This document shows positions 37,901-50,100 of a stretch of 64,000 nucleotides of DNA, in pieces. Each line of letters starts with the position of its first letter. Position 1 is the stretch's first letter. The notes under the pieces are model-generated. The model saw nothing but the letters and a program-made list of their open reading frames with translations, made no database searches and was not told the DNA's origin. Made by a program: the position numbers and the translations under genes. Origin of the DNA: Echinococcus granulosus (lineage: Eukaryota > Platyhelminthes > Cestoda > Cyclophyllidea > Taeniidae); contig NW_020170382.1 of NCBI RefSeq assembly GCF_000524195.1, forward strand, positions 3,026,771 through 3,090,770, written 5' to 3'.

Positions 37901-40668
37901 CTGGCCAAAGGCTCAGCTATGTGGTGAAGGCGATAGTAAGTTTCATGTGGAGAGATTGAAGGAACGAGCTTGCGCGTTGCTCTTTCCACTACTTTTCTTT
38001 TCTTTCCTTGAAGACGCACCAAATTTGACGAAAGGATGCGTCTCACTACCCGACCACATTCCCATCATTTTAAGGTGAGCAGCCAACTTTGTCTTTTCTA
38101 TTTTCACACTGCTGTGGTTATATTGAGTAGGTGATTGTCGTCCAGACTTAACAAGTGACCTGATTATGGCAGCATTGTTTTCTTTTCACTGTTTCAGCGA
38201 CAGTCGTGGACGCGCTCTGGCTCGTTTCATTATCCACGACACGGCACTCTCAAAGGAGCAACGACTCTTGTGCGAGCACGTGCCAGAGTGGATTACTGAT
38301 GTCGTTATCGCCGTAAGTGGCATTTCAAGTGTCTGCGTTATTGTCAACGCTTCAAATCTGCACCCTGCTTTCTGGCCATGGTTCTTCATTGGTTATCCCA
38401 TGTAAAACCATGAGTATAGAGTCATCGCTGTGCAGACGACAGTAGCAAATTCCATAGTAATAGGCGTTTTGACCTTTACAGGTAGGAGGGAACTTATTAG
38501 CCGCAGAAGTTTTCAATTCTTCATTCCTGGATTCTCTCAGGTGTATTAAGGAAGACTGTTATTGAAACGCATTAGACCCCTCTCGACCAATTCTCCAAAT
38601 CCATGGTTTGACGATGGTTGTATTGGGAGTAATGCTTCTACTTCATCGTCCCAACCAGATTTGAAGTTTCCATCCTCAACACTTTGGGTAGACGTCTCCT
38701 AATGCTCTCCTTTCCTTACAGCACAAAGCCATCAAAGCAGCAAAGATACCGTTCTGTCTTACACAAGATCTCAAAATCACCAATCCCAAATCAAAGACGT
38801 AAGATTTGACTTCCTTTTTGAAGTATTTTATCGAATTTGGTTCAGATTTAGGTAGCATTTGAAATTGTTGTTCATTTATACCTCCAATTTTCCCGTGTCG
38901 GTGATAGGTGAAGTGTAGAGAATGAAAACCTAGCCTTAGTTGTATTTAATGCACATTGAATACTCTCACTCAACTCTCCTGCTACCTCTTTAGTTGTTAG
39001 TTCTCTTCGCAGCCATTTCTAGAGCTCCTTCCCCATTCTTCTTAGTCTTATTTATAGTCAGCTGGACGTTCAGTACCGTCTATCCCCCGCACCAGTAGCG
39101 TCACTTTTAAAGTATTCGTCTTACCTAGAGTCTAGTTAAGCAAGGACAGAGTGAGAGGTATAAAATCTTCCATACCTATTATCTCCTGCAATTTTAGCTT
39201 GCCAACACCAGCCAACGCACCAGCAACTGCTGCAGGTGTAACAATAACCAATCGGGAGCGTTTGTCGGCCAATGAAACACTGACCATCCGAAAAGTGATG
39301 GAATACGAGTTTCGGCGAATGCTCGAACTGGTCGAGTCTGCCACCTCAGTTCCTGTCGATCAGATGTCCAACGGTTCGCAGAATCCCACAAACACTACCG
39401 CCAACTCTGAAGGTAATGAATGACCTTGCTGCCGTCAGATCAAAAATGGCTTGGTATAATGGTGATTGAATTTAATTTATCGTGTTTTTTTAAACTTCTG
39501 ATCGTATTTTGATGGTTGAGTATGGAACTACTCCACTCCAATTACCTGATAAAAAAGCTGCAAAATAGCTCGGAATTTTAAAGAAACTATGCTGAACGAC
39601 CCCATACTATCAGAAAAGTGACTGTAGTCTGCAGCTATTTACCGACGGAGAAATAACCAACTTTCCTCTGCTTCTTTTCTAGAATCGCCGCATTCGAATG
39701 GACAGGCGGGTTCTACGCAAGCTGGCAATGGTGGTGCTGGAACTGGAGGCGGTGGTGAAAATCCGACCCAGCTTATGGCCACCAACGTCACTTTCGTGCC
39801 CGCTCAGGCGCCACCCGGCACCACATTGGCTGACCTCACAGCCGTTGCTAACGCCGCTTTCAAAGCCACTTCCACACCGGAGGACATTATCCAAGTCTGG
39901 TGTGGCGATCACGTGAGTCTACCTTGATCAACCACCTTTATTTTTCCCCCTTATCTCTTGCGATCTCAGATGCCTATTTGTAGTTTAATGAACGTTTGAA
40001 GCGCTTTGGATCTTTCTGGCTACTTTAGGTTTTTCTTTCCACTCATAAACGAATCTACAAAGGAGGTAAATTGATTACCATGCTAAGCACGAACCATGGT
40101 GGAGATGAATTTTTTGCTTCAAGATAACCCGGCCTATGAAAGAACGCTGTTCCTCTTTGATATAATTCACACCTAAGTTTGCCAACAACTTAAATGAATC
40201 CACAAAACAATGATGTTCGACAGCGGACAGAATTCTCTATTTTTATTTTACATTTGACTCCCTGGTTGTTCACTTACGTGATCCTGCATGTCAAAAACAA
40301 GGCAAAACTGTTCTTCATGACTTTATGCTAAATGTTTTTTTTTTCATGCGGTAGATATTTGAGTCGATTCTAAGACAATCAAATGGATGTAGAATGTTCT
40401 TGGAATGAGGAGCATAATTTACATTGGTCGGTTTGGCTCTTTGTCGTGTCGGAACACCAAAAAGCGTCTAGAATGGGGTATTCGGTTCTTCTTTGTAATC
40501 TTAGCAACAAACCCGTCAAATGACTTTATTATGATTGTTTGTACAGGAGAATTCTTTAATGTTTAGCTACTGGATCCCGAAATGAATCTGAGAACAGTGC
40601 GTCATTTCTACTGGAAACAACCAGGAGAATTGGTTCTGACCTACTCGATCATCAAGGAGCCCCTGTGA
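31939..40668 (+). CDS. WDR48: WDR48 (USP1-associated factor 1), WD40 and SUMO-like domain protein
   Basis: WDR48/UAF1 binds and activates the deubiquitinases USP1, USP12 and USP46 and supports Fanconi-pathway repair. Exons: 31939-32106, 32141-32216, 32275-32487, 32520-32815, 32863-32982, 33058-33129, 34378-34558, 35343-35440, 37327-37434, 37529-37628, 37861-37935, 38014-38074, 38198-38312, 38722-38798, 39198-39412, 39683-39912 and 40567-40668 (TGA). All phases fit, giving 2,307 nt and 768 aa against 677 in human. The start aligns with the family N-terminus ([15 protein letters not shown].. before [10 protein letters not shown]). Propeller motifs: [63 protein letters not shown] and [13 protein letters not shown]. 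The C-terminal ancillary and SUMO-like regions show [49 protein letters not shown] and the closing [18 protein letters not shown] Gly/Asn/Ser/Thr-rich insertion near residues 660-715 accounts for much of the extra length. Introns 1 and 3 are 34 and 32 nt. Confidence 0.96.
33130..34377 (+). other. WDR48 intron 6, AT-rich, no content recognised
   Basis: A 1.25-kb intron with a GTATGT donor and a cag acceptor after ccctttattcag. No open frame of note and no repeat was seen. Confidence 0.6.
36349..36390 (+). repeat. Dispersed GTCTCGTTGGGAAAG motif, copy 1
   Basis: gtctcgttgggaaagga followed by a GGATTg-AATGCC block, inside a WDR48 intron. Near-identical cores occur at 48627 and 52281. Confidence 0.6.
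36505..36789 (-). CDS. Possible nested ORF in WDR48 intron 8
   Basis: A 94-codon frame with a true ATG (36789-36787) and a stop, inside the 1.89-kb intron between exons ending 35440 and starting 37327, on the opposite strand. Local GC is higher than in the surrounding intron and resembles exon composition. The predicted protein is Arg/Glu/Lys-rich ([20 protein letters not shown]) with no domain recognised. The same 290 bp is also open on the plus strand (36529-36774), so composition alone could explain it. It may be a nested gene, a decayed mobile fragment or chance. Confidence 0.25.
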   Translation of the reverse strand: MAFMWLSPSPVKVQSKVGRRRRFQRDMWVLECRRQRQERESRDAPELSKTSHEKEYSGKIETDFSEGFIEAAAEQMGKEVEHTHKFHYTESRRG

Positions 40669-43600
40669 TGCAGCTTGTCATTACTAAAGCCCCATTCTTA
40701 TTTTTAAAGAAAATATTGTCCTAGGATCGACTATCACACAACCGGCTAACCGAATATTGAACCGCCCACCCTCCTTATGTGTACCTCATACCATTTCTGG
40801 AGCCCCACCTCTTGTGATATATACCAAAATGAAAGAAAAGTTACTGAATTCCCATTTTTTAGTTGAGAAATAGGTTTGTTCGGCATAATGACAATCCAAT
40901 CTCCTCATTGCGTAAAATTTGATGCTTCCACGGGGAATGTATCCTATGCTCTTTCAAAGAAGAGAAATTATTTTAGAGTTTATTCTGATTGATTTGTAAT
41001 TGCAAAGAAATAATTGCTTACGGTATGTTTGTCAGAGTGTGTAGTTTAGTTTTGTCTTGGAGAGGTTTTGTCACTGACCTGACGTTTGTTAAAGCCGTAC
41101 CGGGACGTTGGGGTTTGTGGGTGGGAACCGATATTTTTACAGTTGATTTAACCGCGATCATCACTTAAATTTTTACATTAGAACCACTTACATGCCCTAT
41201 TGATAAGCGTCCAGTTACTGGACAGACTGCGGTTGAAGTTTTCTGTAGGCATGCGTAGCAATTCTCAGGGTCGGATTTGATGTCTCCATTCATCGCTTGC
41301 CGATTACTCTGCGCCCTATCAATACATGGGGAAGAGTGTGACTCTCGGTAAGAGGACGGAGTTGCTACCACCATGATAGCGTCCCGTTTTATAGGATTGA
41401 AATTAAATATCCCAGTCCTGCTAGAACGTTCCATGTAGTCGTCCGCGAGTGTGAGCCTGGTGCATCTGGACTCTCTGTTAATGCAGGTTTCGCTGAATAA
41501 AATGCCCGGATGCAGTCTGCGCATGTCTCTTTCGATTCTGTACAAAATTATGCGAGACGCTGCGGTACACATCACAAACCTACGTCAACTAATGGAACGT
41601 ACTGCCGCAGACAGCGTGGTAGTATGAATGGATGTGCGTGCTTTGCCGTTACTGAAGTTCGAGACGTCGGGATGGAGATCAACGGCAGTTGTATGGAAGA
41701 GCAGCGATTGAAGTGATTTCAATAAACGGCCGTATGCAAGTTCTGTGTCTGGGATAATGTCAGAAGCGCCTCAAACAGAGTACACCTTCGCTGGAAGCTT
41801 TAGGTTCTCTGGTTGAGGACTCTAAGGCTACAAGTGCTACCCTTTCCCGTTCGCGCTATACTATCTAGTCTACTATCCAAGTCTTTCCGTGACACTAAAG
41901 CAAAACGATTTGTAGAATTTTAATTGTTGCGATACCTGCATGGGGATTTCGGACACAACAGCATCACTGATTCCACCGTCTCAGTTAGCAAAAAAGCAAA
42001 TGTTACCAGGGAGCAGCGGATCGTGCAATAGATCGACTTTGTATCCGTGATGACTTGGCACATAAATTGCTGTGGAACGCATACGCAAATTTCAACCAGG
42101 AGGTGAAGAACGGCCTCACCACACATTGGATATTGTTGTCAAAATGTGGATGTCGTGGTAACTGTTTTCCCTTTTATAGCTATCTAGTTATAGACTTCAA
42201 GGTTAGGAGTTACCCGTACCGGTGTAAGAAATACGAAACGTCCACCAACAGTTAGGTCTGGAGTTGCTACACAAAAGCAATTTTTAGGGATCTAACGGGG
42301 GTTTGTTAAGATTACTCAGGAATTATATTCCTTCTCCACTGGTAAATACAAAACATTACATGTTCAGCAATGTAACCATAAAAATGGAAAAAGACATCAC
42401 TCAACTGAACAGCAAGCTACGTTAGAAAAGCTGATGCGCCAAGCACGGTTGATTGTTTAAGCTGCGAATCTACTTTGTAGTTCCGCTATGTTGTAGTCAG
42501 CGGATACGGCAGAAGAGTGTAGTTTGTCGAAGATCTCCTGGACAGCTGAAATAGGTTACGAAGTAGTAAAGTGTGAATTTACTATCACCTTCATAGGGGC
42601 CTATCAACCAATTCACACCACTTATCGCAATTAAGTAATCACGAGGCATTTAACTCTTTTTTGATTAAATAACCTAAAGAAAGAGATGTCGTATGTTAAT
42701 TTTGAAGACAATCATTGATGAGAAGCAACGGAAGACAAGAAAATTGTGTCGTTCAGGTGATGCAGAGGATTCAGTGGGTGGTAGGCGATACAGTGATGAC
42801 TTGAAAATTTCAAACGCTTCAGCCCACTCAAAGACAGACAAATCGGGATTGGGAAAACTCTCCCACCCACTACCACTAACTAACGTACCAATAACCCTTC
42901 AGTAAGATTGGGGGCGATTGATTAAGCAATTGGTTTATATCTGCATACAAGGGACAAAAAGTTATAAAAACACTTTCGGAACGAGCCCGGCTTCAAACTG
43001 AATGACTTCTGATGAGGTACGACTTTAATCTTCTGTCCTGGTGGGCACAATTGACGCTAATTTTGCGTCCTCATTCTCAAAGTACCCTACTTCTTGCACT
43101 TGGTTGGGATAGATGCAAAGACGTATAATGTATTCAAGAAGCTTCTTTTACAGCATTTCAAGACACTCGGATACGCCCTGTCCGAACGCGAAAATCCCGG
43201 TTTGCTAATCCATCTATTCGTGGCTTTTTGCACCAGTTGCAGATGCATGCTGTTAATAACGACTGGCCTCCAATTGGGAGATCAACTACAAGATCAGCAA
43301 GATGCAAAATGTTCAACGGAAGCTCTTCAACCTTATTAGTGAAAGATTGCAGACTATTCGAAGCACATGTGAGCAATGTGAGAGTGTAAAAGACGTGAGG
43401 AAGGCAAATGAACTCGTTTTTGTTTCAACATATTTGCTATTCAAAATTCAATGGTGAAACGAAACTACAAATTCAAACCGCGTGCTGACAAAACCCTGAT
43501 GATGGATTGCTTTGAAACAGTTGGTGCCAATGTGCTCGAAGGCTACTGACACAATGTGCATTCCTGAAGTAAAATTTGAAGTGTCGGCAAAGCCTATTTC

Positions 43601-44179
43601 TCTGAAGCAACGTATGGCGTCTTTAAGACTACGTGACCCTGCACGAAAAACTCCCAAGGGAGCACTTCTGAGGCTCGCATCACTTTGTCTTTACAAAACC
43701 ACGCTGACTTGGCTTGTGGGTGTGGTAGACCTCAGGCAGAAACGCGTACAGTGGATTTTCGGCTGAAAGCCAAAGCAGTTATACAGATATAAGTCGAGTG
43801 TAGAGAAGCAACTTCTTGCTGAGAAAAAGCCTGGCCTAATGAACTAGTTAAGAGAAGGTCTTATCCTAGATCTTACGAGGAGATAAGAGGAAGTAGGCTT
43901 CATATCTTCCAATCGTGATTATTTCGATGAATAAATGGTTTCACGGATCTTCTCCCAATGATTTAAACTGTATAATTGAAAAATGCACAAACTGATACGA
44001 GCAAAGAGAATTATAAGACAAAATTGTCAATATTAGTACGATTCAGGTGAAATATAATGGCGTGGTTGCTTATTGACATCTTTCGCCCACATCGATAGGG
44101 TTCGGAGGATGTGTACAAAGTCTTTCAAATCACATATCAAAAAGTGTTTATTTTAAGGATGACTTGAAGGCGAACTTAA
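40669..44179. other. Convergent intergenic region between WDR48 and SPAG1 with unassigned open frames
   Basis: A 3.5-kb region, GC-richer than most spacers here. It holds an open minus-strand frame at 41575-41165 (136 codons) that also contains a GTAAGT donor (GGGCAT-gtaagt). It also holds a plus-strand exon-like segment at 43154-43368, with acceptor tcttttacag, 71 open codons and donor gtgagc, and open plus-strand frames at 42693-42905 and 43512-43766. No domain is recognised in any of them. A decayed mobile element or a lineage-specific gene are both possible. Confidence 0.35.
44148..44153 (-). terminator. AATAAA polyadenylation signal of SPAG1
   Basis: The minus strand reads AATAAA beginning 27 nt downstream of the SPAG1 stop codon. 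This supports the placement of the last, 17-nt coding exon. Confidence 0.6.
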
Positions 44180-47100
44180 CTATAGATAAATTAAGTCTGA
44201 AAGTTGGTGCTACTACGCTAATTCCACCCAGTTAACCACTTCAATTACCTTTCGTCACGGCACCGTCCAACATCAGGACTGCGACGTTGAATCTAGCACT
44301 CTTGCTGATTCTATCCAATGCATTGTAGACAAATTCGTATTCGCCTAGTAATAAACCGTTTTTTATCCGATGAGAAAAAAATCAAGTGGTGCACTTAAAA
44401 ATTAAAATGTTTGATGGACGATTGAATAACAGCACAATTATCCAGACCTATTTATTCACTATGCGAATACAGCAAGTAAAAAAATAAATAAATAAATAGA
44501 AGCAAATTTTAAGCGCCCACCTTGAGGTAAGCTGATTGTCTCGAGGGCAAATATATACTGCTCCAACATTTCCGCATCAAGTTTAATGTCGAGAGCTAGA
44601 AGTTGAAAGAGATAGTTAAGCATTTTGTAGAAGCGTTAGATAGTACCTGATTTCAATTTGATTGGATCGGTTCCTTTAAGCCCTTGTATGAGTTCCACGC
44701 GTTTTCTTTCAATATCTTCTTCACAAAATAAAAGAAAATTTTTAAGACTGATAAGGGTAAAAAAATGAGACAATATGCTTTAATCAACTGGAGTCAAATA
44801 TTCATCTTTTTTGATTAATTGTGACTTAACAGGAAACCCTTTAAGCTTAACAAATTCATAATCAAGATGTGTTGCCCTTATTGCCTCAATACGATCTGGA
44901 TACTAGGTTGCCGAACTCATCACATCACCTGATCTGATCCCCCTCAGATCGAGGAAGATCTGTTATCAGCCGATCTGTTTGCGGTATACAAGAAGTAGAA
45001 TGTCACATATATGTGACGTTGGTTTTATTGGCAGGCAAGCGTTTCATAATGCAAAATGAGTTAGTGCAAACCCATTTTAGACATTTGTTTTGACTCTTTC
45101 AAATGAGATCTATGTAATGCAGGTCGTTCAACTAAGAAGTGAATGAGTTAAACCGCTTCAGAATTTGCGATTAGCACAGCTGACACGAAAATAATCCTGT
45201 TTTGTATGCGGTTTCAATGAATTGGATTTCTGTCATAAGCTCTGACAAGGCGTAAAATCGGAGATGGTTGAAGATGGCACGCATAACAATGATTTTAATT
45301 TAAATGGAGTACGACGTCACGTAAATGCTGGGAATGCTTGTAACTGGCTTCTATTCCGATGTTACTAGAAGTTTCCGGTATTTCCCTTTCCCTTAACAAT
45401 CTGGGAGGTTATACTGTTCGTCCTCACGTTCATTTCCCCTCTGATGTGTCAATATCATATAAAGATACGTTAAATTTACCAGTATCCACTGCGAGGTCAA
45501 GACAAATTAACGCAGGACTTCAGTGCTCCATCCAATAGGCGAGCACCCAGTGTTCTGAAGTCTCTTCCTCTTGGTTATTCTTGTTGGCATCTTGACAGTA
45601 CCCATGATCACAAATACACAGCAGTTTGTAACACCAAACATTGGTTCTACTATGCTATGGCATTTTCACAGGTTGTAAGTGGCGCATACTCATGCCGCAT
45701 GCGCTTCTAGCACCTCATACCTTCGACAAGGCACCAGGAAATAGAAATGTTCACAGTAGCCAAAAATATCGCGCAGTTATTGTGGACAAACTTTGAAATG
45801 ATGGAGACAGTTTCTTGAAATATTTTACTAATGTGAGCACCATTAAAATCCTTTTGAAACGCCCAATGTGAATTACCTTTTCAAGTGCTTTCTTCCTAGC
45901 AGACAAGAAAAAGCCTAGCTGCAGCCTCTCTATCTCACTTGAATTTTACAACCAATTATTCCATTTCGCAGGCGATTTACGTGCTTTTCTATTGCTGGTG
46001 GCAAGAGGATGAGATAGTAACTCCTTCTCTTCCTCTCAAAATAAAGCTTTGTAGCGGTACAAGGTGCGAGGTCCTGTATTATCTCGTCCATGTGATTCAC
46101 TAGATCAAACTGTTTCTCATGAAGGAGTTGTGCACGCACACCTTCAAGGAGGTCATTTCCGTCTGCAAGCTACTCCACACACCCCCATTTACAAAGCGTA
46201 ATGCTGGTTGGGTGATGTGGGTAGTAAGTGGATAGTTTTGAGCTAACTTGTAATAAGTTCGTCTGCATAATATTGGAATAAAATATAAAAGCAACTTTTC
46301 ATTCCTAATTAGTTAGTCAGCAAATAATGCTCTTCCAACAAATGATAGCTGATGGAGCTCATTACCTGTTATTTGTTATTTCATGGCCTATAACACCCAT
46401 TTGCTTAGCTCCTCTTTCACGACTTCCCCTTCCCAGTTAATGTTGACGTAAACCAATTGCTGCATCACTCGTGCTAAATACTGGAGGTTTTTGACACCTT
46501 AACTTCAAGTTTTTCTTGTCGTTAAAATAATGAGGCCTTGTGAAAAAGATGTATCATGGAGTGTGGTCGCCTATTATAACGGGATGGGTTAAACCATTTC
46601 ACGGCAGTGCTTTTCGCTGTCGCATGTCCCAACCTCCTCAAATACTCTGCACATTTACTAGGGAGATTTTGTCACTTAAAAAATCTGAGTTAAGCTGAGT
46701 TCGTCAGGCAAACACGTTCAATTTGCAACCATTAAGGTCACTGTGAACCTGTCTGATGAGACGGTTGACCTCGGCGCTTTCTAACGCAGGCATATCTAAA
46801 ATTGCATCCAGCAAATCATTGCAGCAAAGTCCATCGAAAGCACCACGAGCTCTTTTGATCACTTGACACAAGTCTTGGAATTGACGAAGCGACAAAATCG
46901 CCTGTTTTAATTACGTGTCCGACTCCACTCCTAAATTTAGACATACCTGTGGTAGAACGGAACGCCTCCTTCCCAATTTGTTCCAATTCCAGTTGCTAGA
47001 ATTCGTAAACAAACAGGGTTCACTGGCCAATAGCCTCTTAATTTCTGGCCCTTATATCTACAATTTTTAATAGTTATTTTGCAGAGTCATAGACAAAGAG

Positions 47101-50100
47101 AAAAAATGGTAATATTATCTTTGTCCCTACCCGTATATTCCGCTGATGACTTTATCATATCACATTTGTGCTTCAAATGAAGTAATGTATTGTCATCATC
47201 ATTACATATGAATATACCTAATTTACTCTTGAAAGGTAACTGAAGTATCATCTGGAAAAGAATTAGAACCCACCTTAACTCCACTGTTCGCGTCATTTTG
47301 GGTGTCACCCTTGGCATTGGGTGTGATTTCTTTCTGTAATATCAACAAATATACAACTTTTACTACCTGTCAACGGTTTTGCCTAACGTTCCTAGTTACA
47401 TCGTAGTGAAGGAGTGACCGTTGTGCCCCCATAATGTCCTTCCGGAGGAAGAAGTCAGAGCACCTGCTGAAGACAGTCTGTTTAAATATTCCTTCCCACA
47501 ATGTCGTCACTTCTGCCTACGACAATCGTTGACCTTCTTTCGAATGTCTCAGACATTGATGGCGGCACTTAGCATGGGAGAAGGCGTCCCACCATCCTAA
47601 CAGCGTTATAGGTGCTACACTCCTTACCACATGGAATTGAGCTTTTGAGGGAACAAGTTCGTCAATTCCTTCGCGGACTATCGCATGTAGTATATGCTAC
47701 AAACTATAAAATCTGTTCAATCAGAATATCCAGGAGACAAAACCTTCAATACGAATGGCTTTAGGTGTTGACAACCATGAGTGACTGGTTCTATTGCGGC
47801 GGATTTACGATACTTTGATTAGCTTTGACCCTATAGTGATTACTAGCCCATTTTAAGCCTATCTGCCTGGGATATTAGCCAACTAGGAGGTTGAACGTGA
47901 GTGGGAGTTTAAAGATATTCCAGAATGCCTGAAAATTTTCCAATAAAAGAAAACTTCCAGAAAATTGAATTAAATATGCTTCAAGAAATTAGAGACAGTC
48001 CTAGCACCTAGTCAAAAAACCTAATCCATCTCAGGTAGTATTTGAAGTGGTTTATATTTTTTTAGAAATAATCTGTCACCTTTAATTTCAAGAGCCCCAC
48101 CGGGTGACCATAAAGGTTCTTGCTGTTTTTGATATACCTAGCTGCAATAGTTTGTTGTGACTTGTAGAGATAGTTAAAAGAATAAAATTGCGTCCACCTA
48201 TCGGTACAGCAGCCTTTGCTGCGTTCACTGCTATTCTGCTGCCACTTTAGATTCTCACCAAATGCATTCAAAAGAAGCTTGATATATGTAACTTTAAGCC
48301 TGTCTACCTCGCAAACTTAGGCCAACCGGGTTCCACGGTTTCAGAGTCTTGCAACAGCTGAAAGTACTATCCGGACATAGCTTGCAAAATTGGGTTCCGA
48401 TGGTGAATAACTCAAAAAGGGAACCACGTTCGTACCAAACCTGAAGTAACTAGGAATTGTCAGCAGTACTGTTTTATCATCAACATCCTCATTGGAATTC
48501 TTACATGCTTCTCCCCCAAGTAATCAACTTTTCTTTCCTAAGAGCATTAGCCAATCAAATGATCATGTGCTAGGTAGAATAGACGAATGGAATATGAGGT
48601 AACGGTAGAATTTGGAGCAAGGTACCGTCTCGTTGGGAAAGAATGATGGCTAGTAGTATAAATTCTTTTAATGAATTAAATATTCTGAGTAGAATAGCAC
48701 AGTTACTCAATTTTATCACGAAAAGCCACACCCCCTCATTCGCTTGCCTTACATGATCAGTCAGATAAGAAATATCGGTCTGGTAATTTAAAAATTCCAA
48801 CGCAATTTTTAGTTTTCTGTAAAAAGAACACAGCTTTGCTAAATAACGATTTTTAGTACGAAAATGCATTGATGAAAAGTGACGGGACCTGTCAATCGTG
48901 AGTGTACTCACGAATAAATACTTCGCCTTCTTCTAAAATTACAGGTCCCTTCCATTAGTGGAATTACCGTTCTAACAAACAAACGAAATGTATCCTAGTC
49001 TAATACTTGATTTAAACCAGAGAAACATCCATTGTTCCCTGTAATCTTTGTCATCATTAATTTCCTCCCGGGTGAATAATTATTTTAAGACTCCTCAGGA
49101 CGGATTAGTATTAAAACATTTGATCAAATCCTCACATCGTGCATTCACGATCATAAAATTAACAAATCCTCACTAGGAAATTCTCTATGTTATATTTTTC
49201 ATCTAACCAATGCCACTAAGTAGCACGAAAGTTTCTACGTACCTTAGATTTGCTCGACTCCTCTTCATTTTCATCAAGCACCTCCTCAATTTCAACGCCT
49301 TGATGCAGTGGAACTGGCCGTCTTTGAGTAGCATCTTCATTACTAGCTCTTTTCTCTTCCTCCTCCTCCTCATCTTCCCCGTTGTCGTCACACTCAAATT
49401 CATCCTCATCCACCTCATCAATGACCATCCGGCGGCCACCCTCGAGGTTACTGCGCTGTCGGCTGGCATGATCTTCTCTAACCTTCCTCAAGAGTGTCTA
49501 AGATGAAGAATTCCCATATAGCTCCTGGCATCAACTTCTTTTAACACAGATGGCTATCATTTGGGTTCGTTTGTGTTGGACACTAAACTTCAGAATTATC
49601 TTTTTCCATTAATTTTGAACTACATCCCCTGTAACTGGGAAATACAAGGAAAGCTAAGAAATGAGTCTCCCGATATAGTGCTTGAATTTCACATTTAAAA
49701 CCCTGAATTATTCTTCTCAGTAGCGCCTGGGATGGAAAAGACACGGCCTTGGGCATACAATTATCTTTGGATCATGGAATTCTTGTAAACTTTTGATATT
49801 GAGATAACTTGAGCCTTCTTATTAGCTGATTTAAGCCGCTGTATTGCAACTTCTTTGTAATTAGAAACAGTTTTTTTTTTTGGAATATTTGATGATAATG
49901 CTAAAATTGTCTTTATTTCAACCAAATGAGGTCAAGTGTAGTCCCCATTCGGATTTGCATGTTGACTGCATCACAAAAAACCTTTCCCTTTCCTTCCTTT
50001 AAGAGGAATTTTCTGCAGCACTAGGAAATGGCCTTCAATCATTCGTTTTTTACAACAAAAGAGCTGATAAGGATCGGCTAAGGTATCGAAATATAACCAA

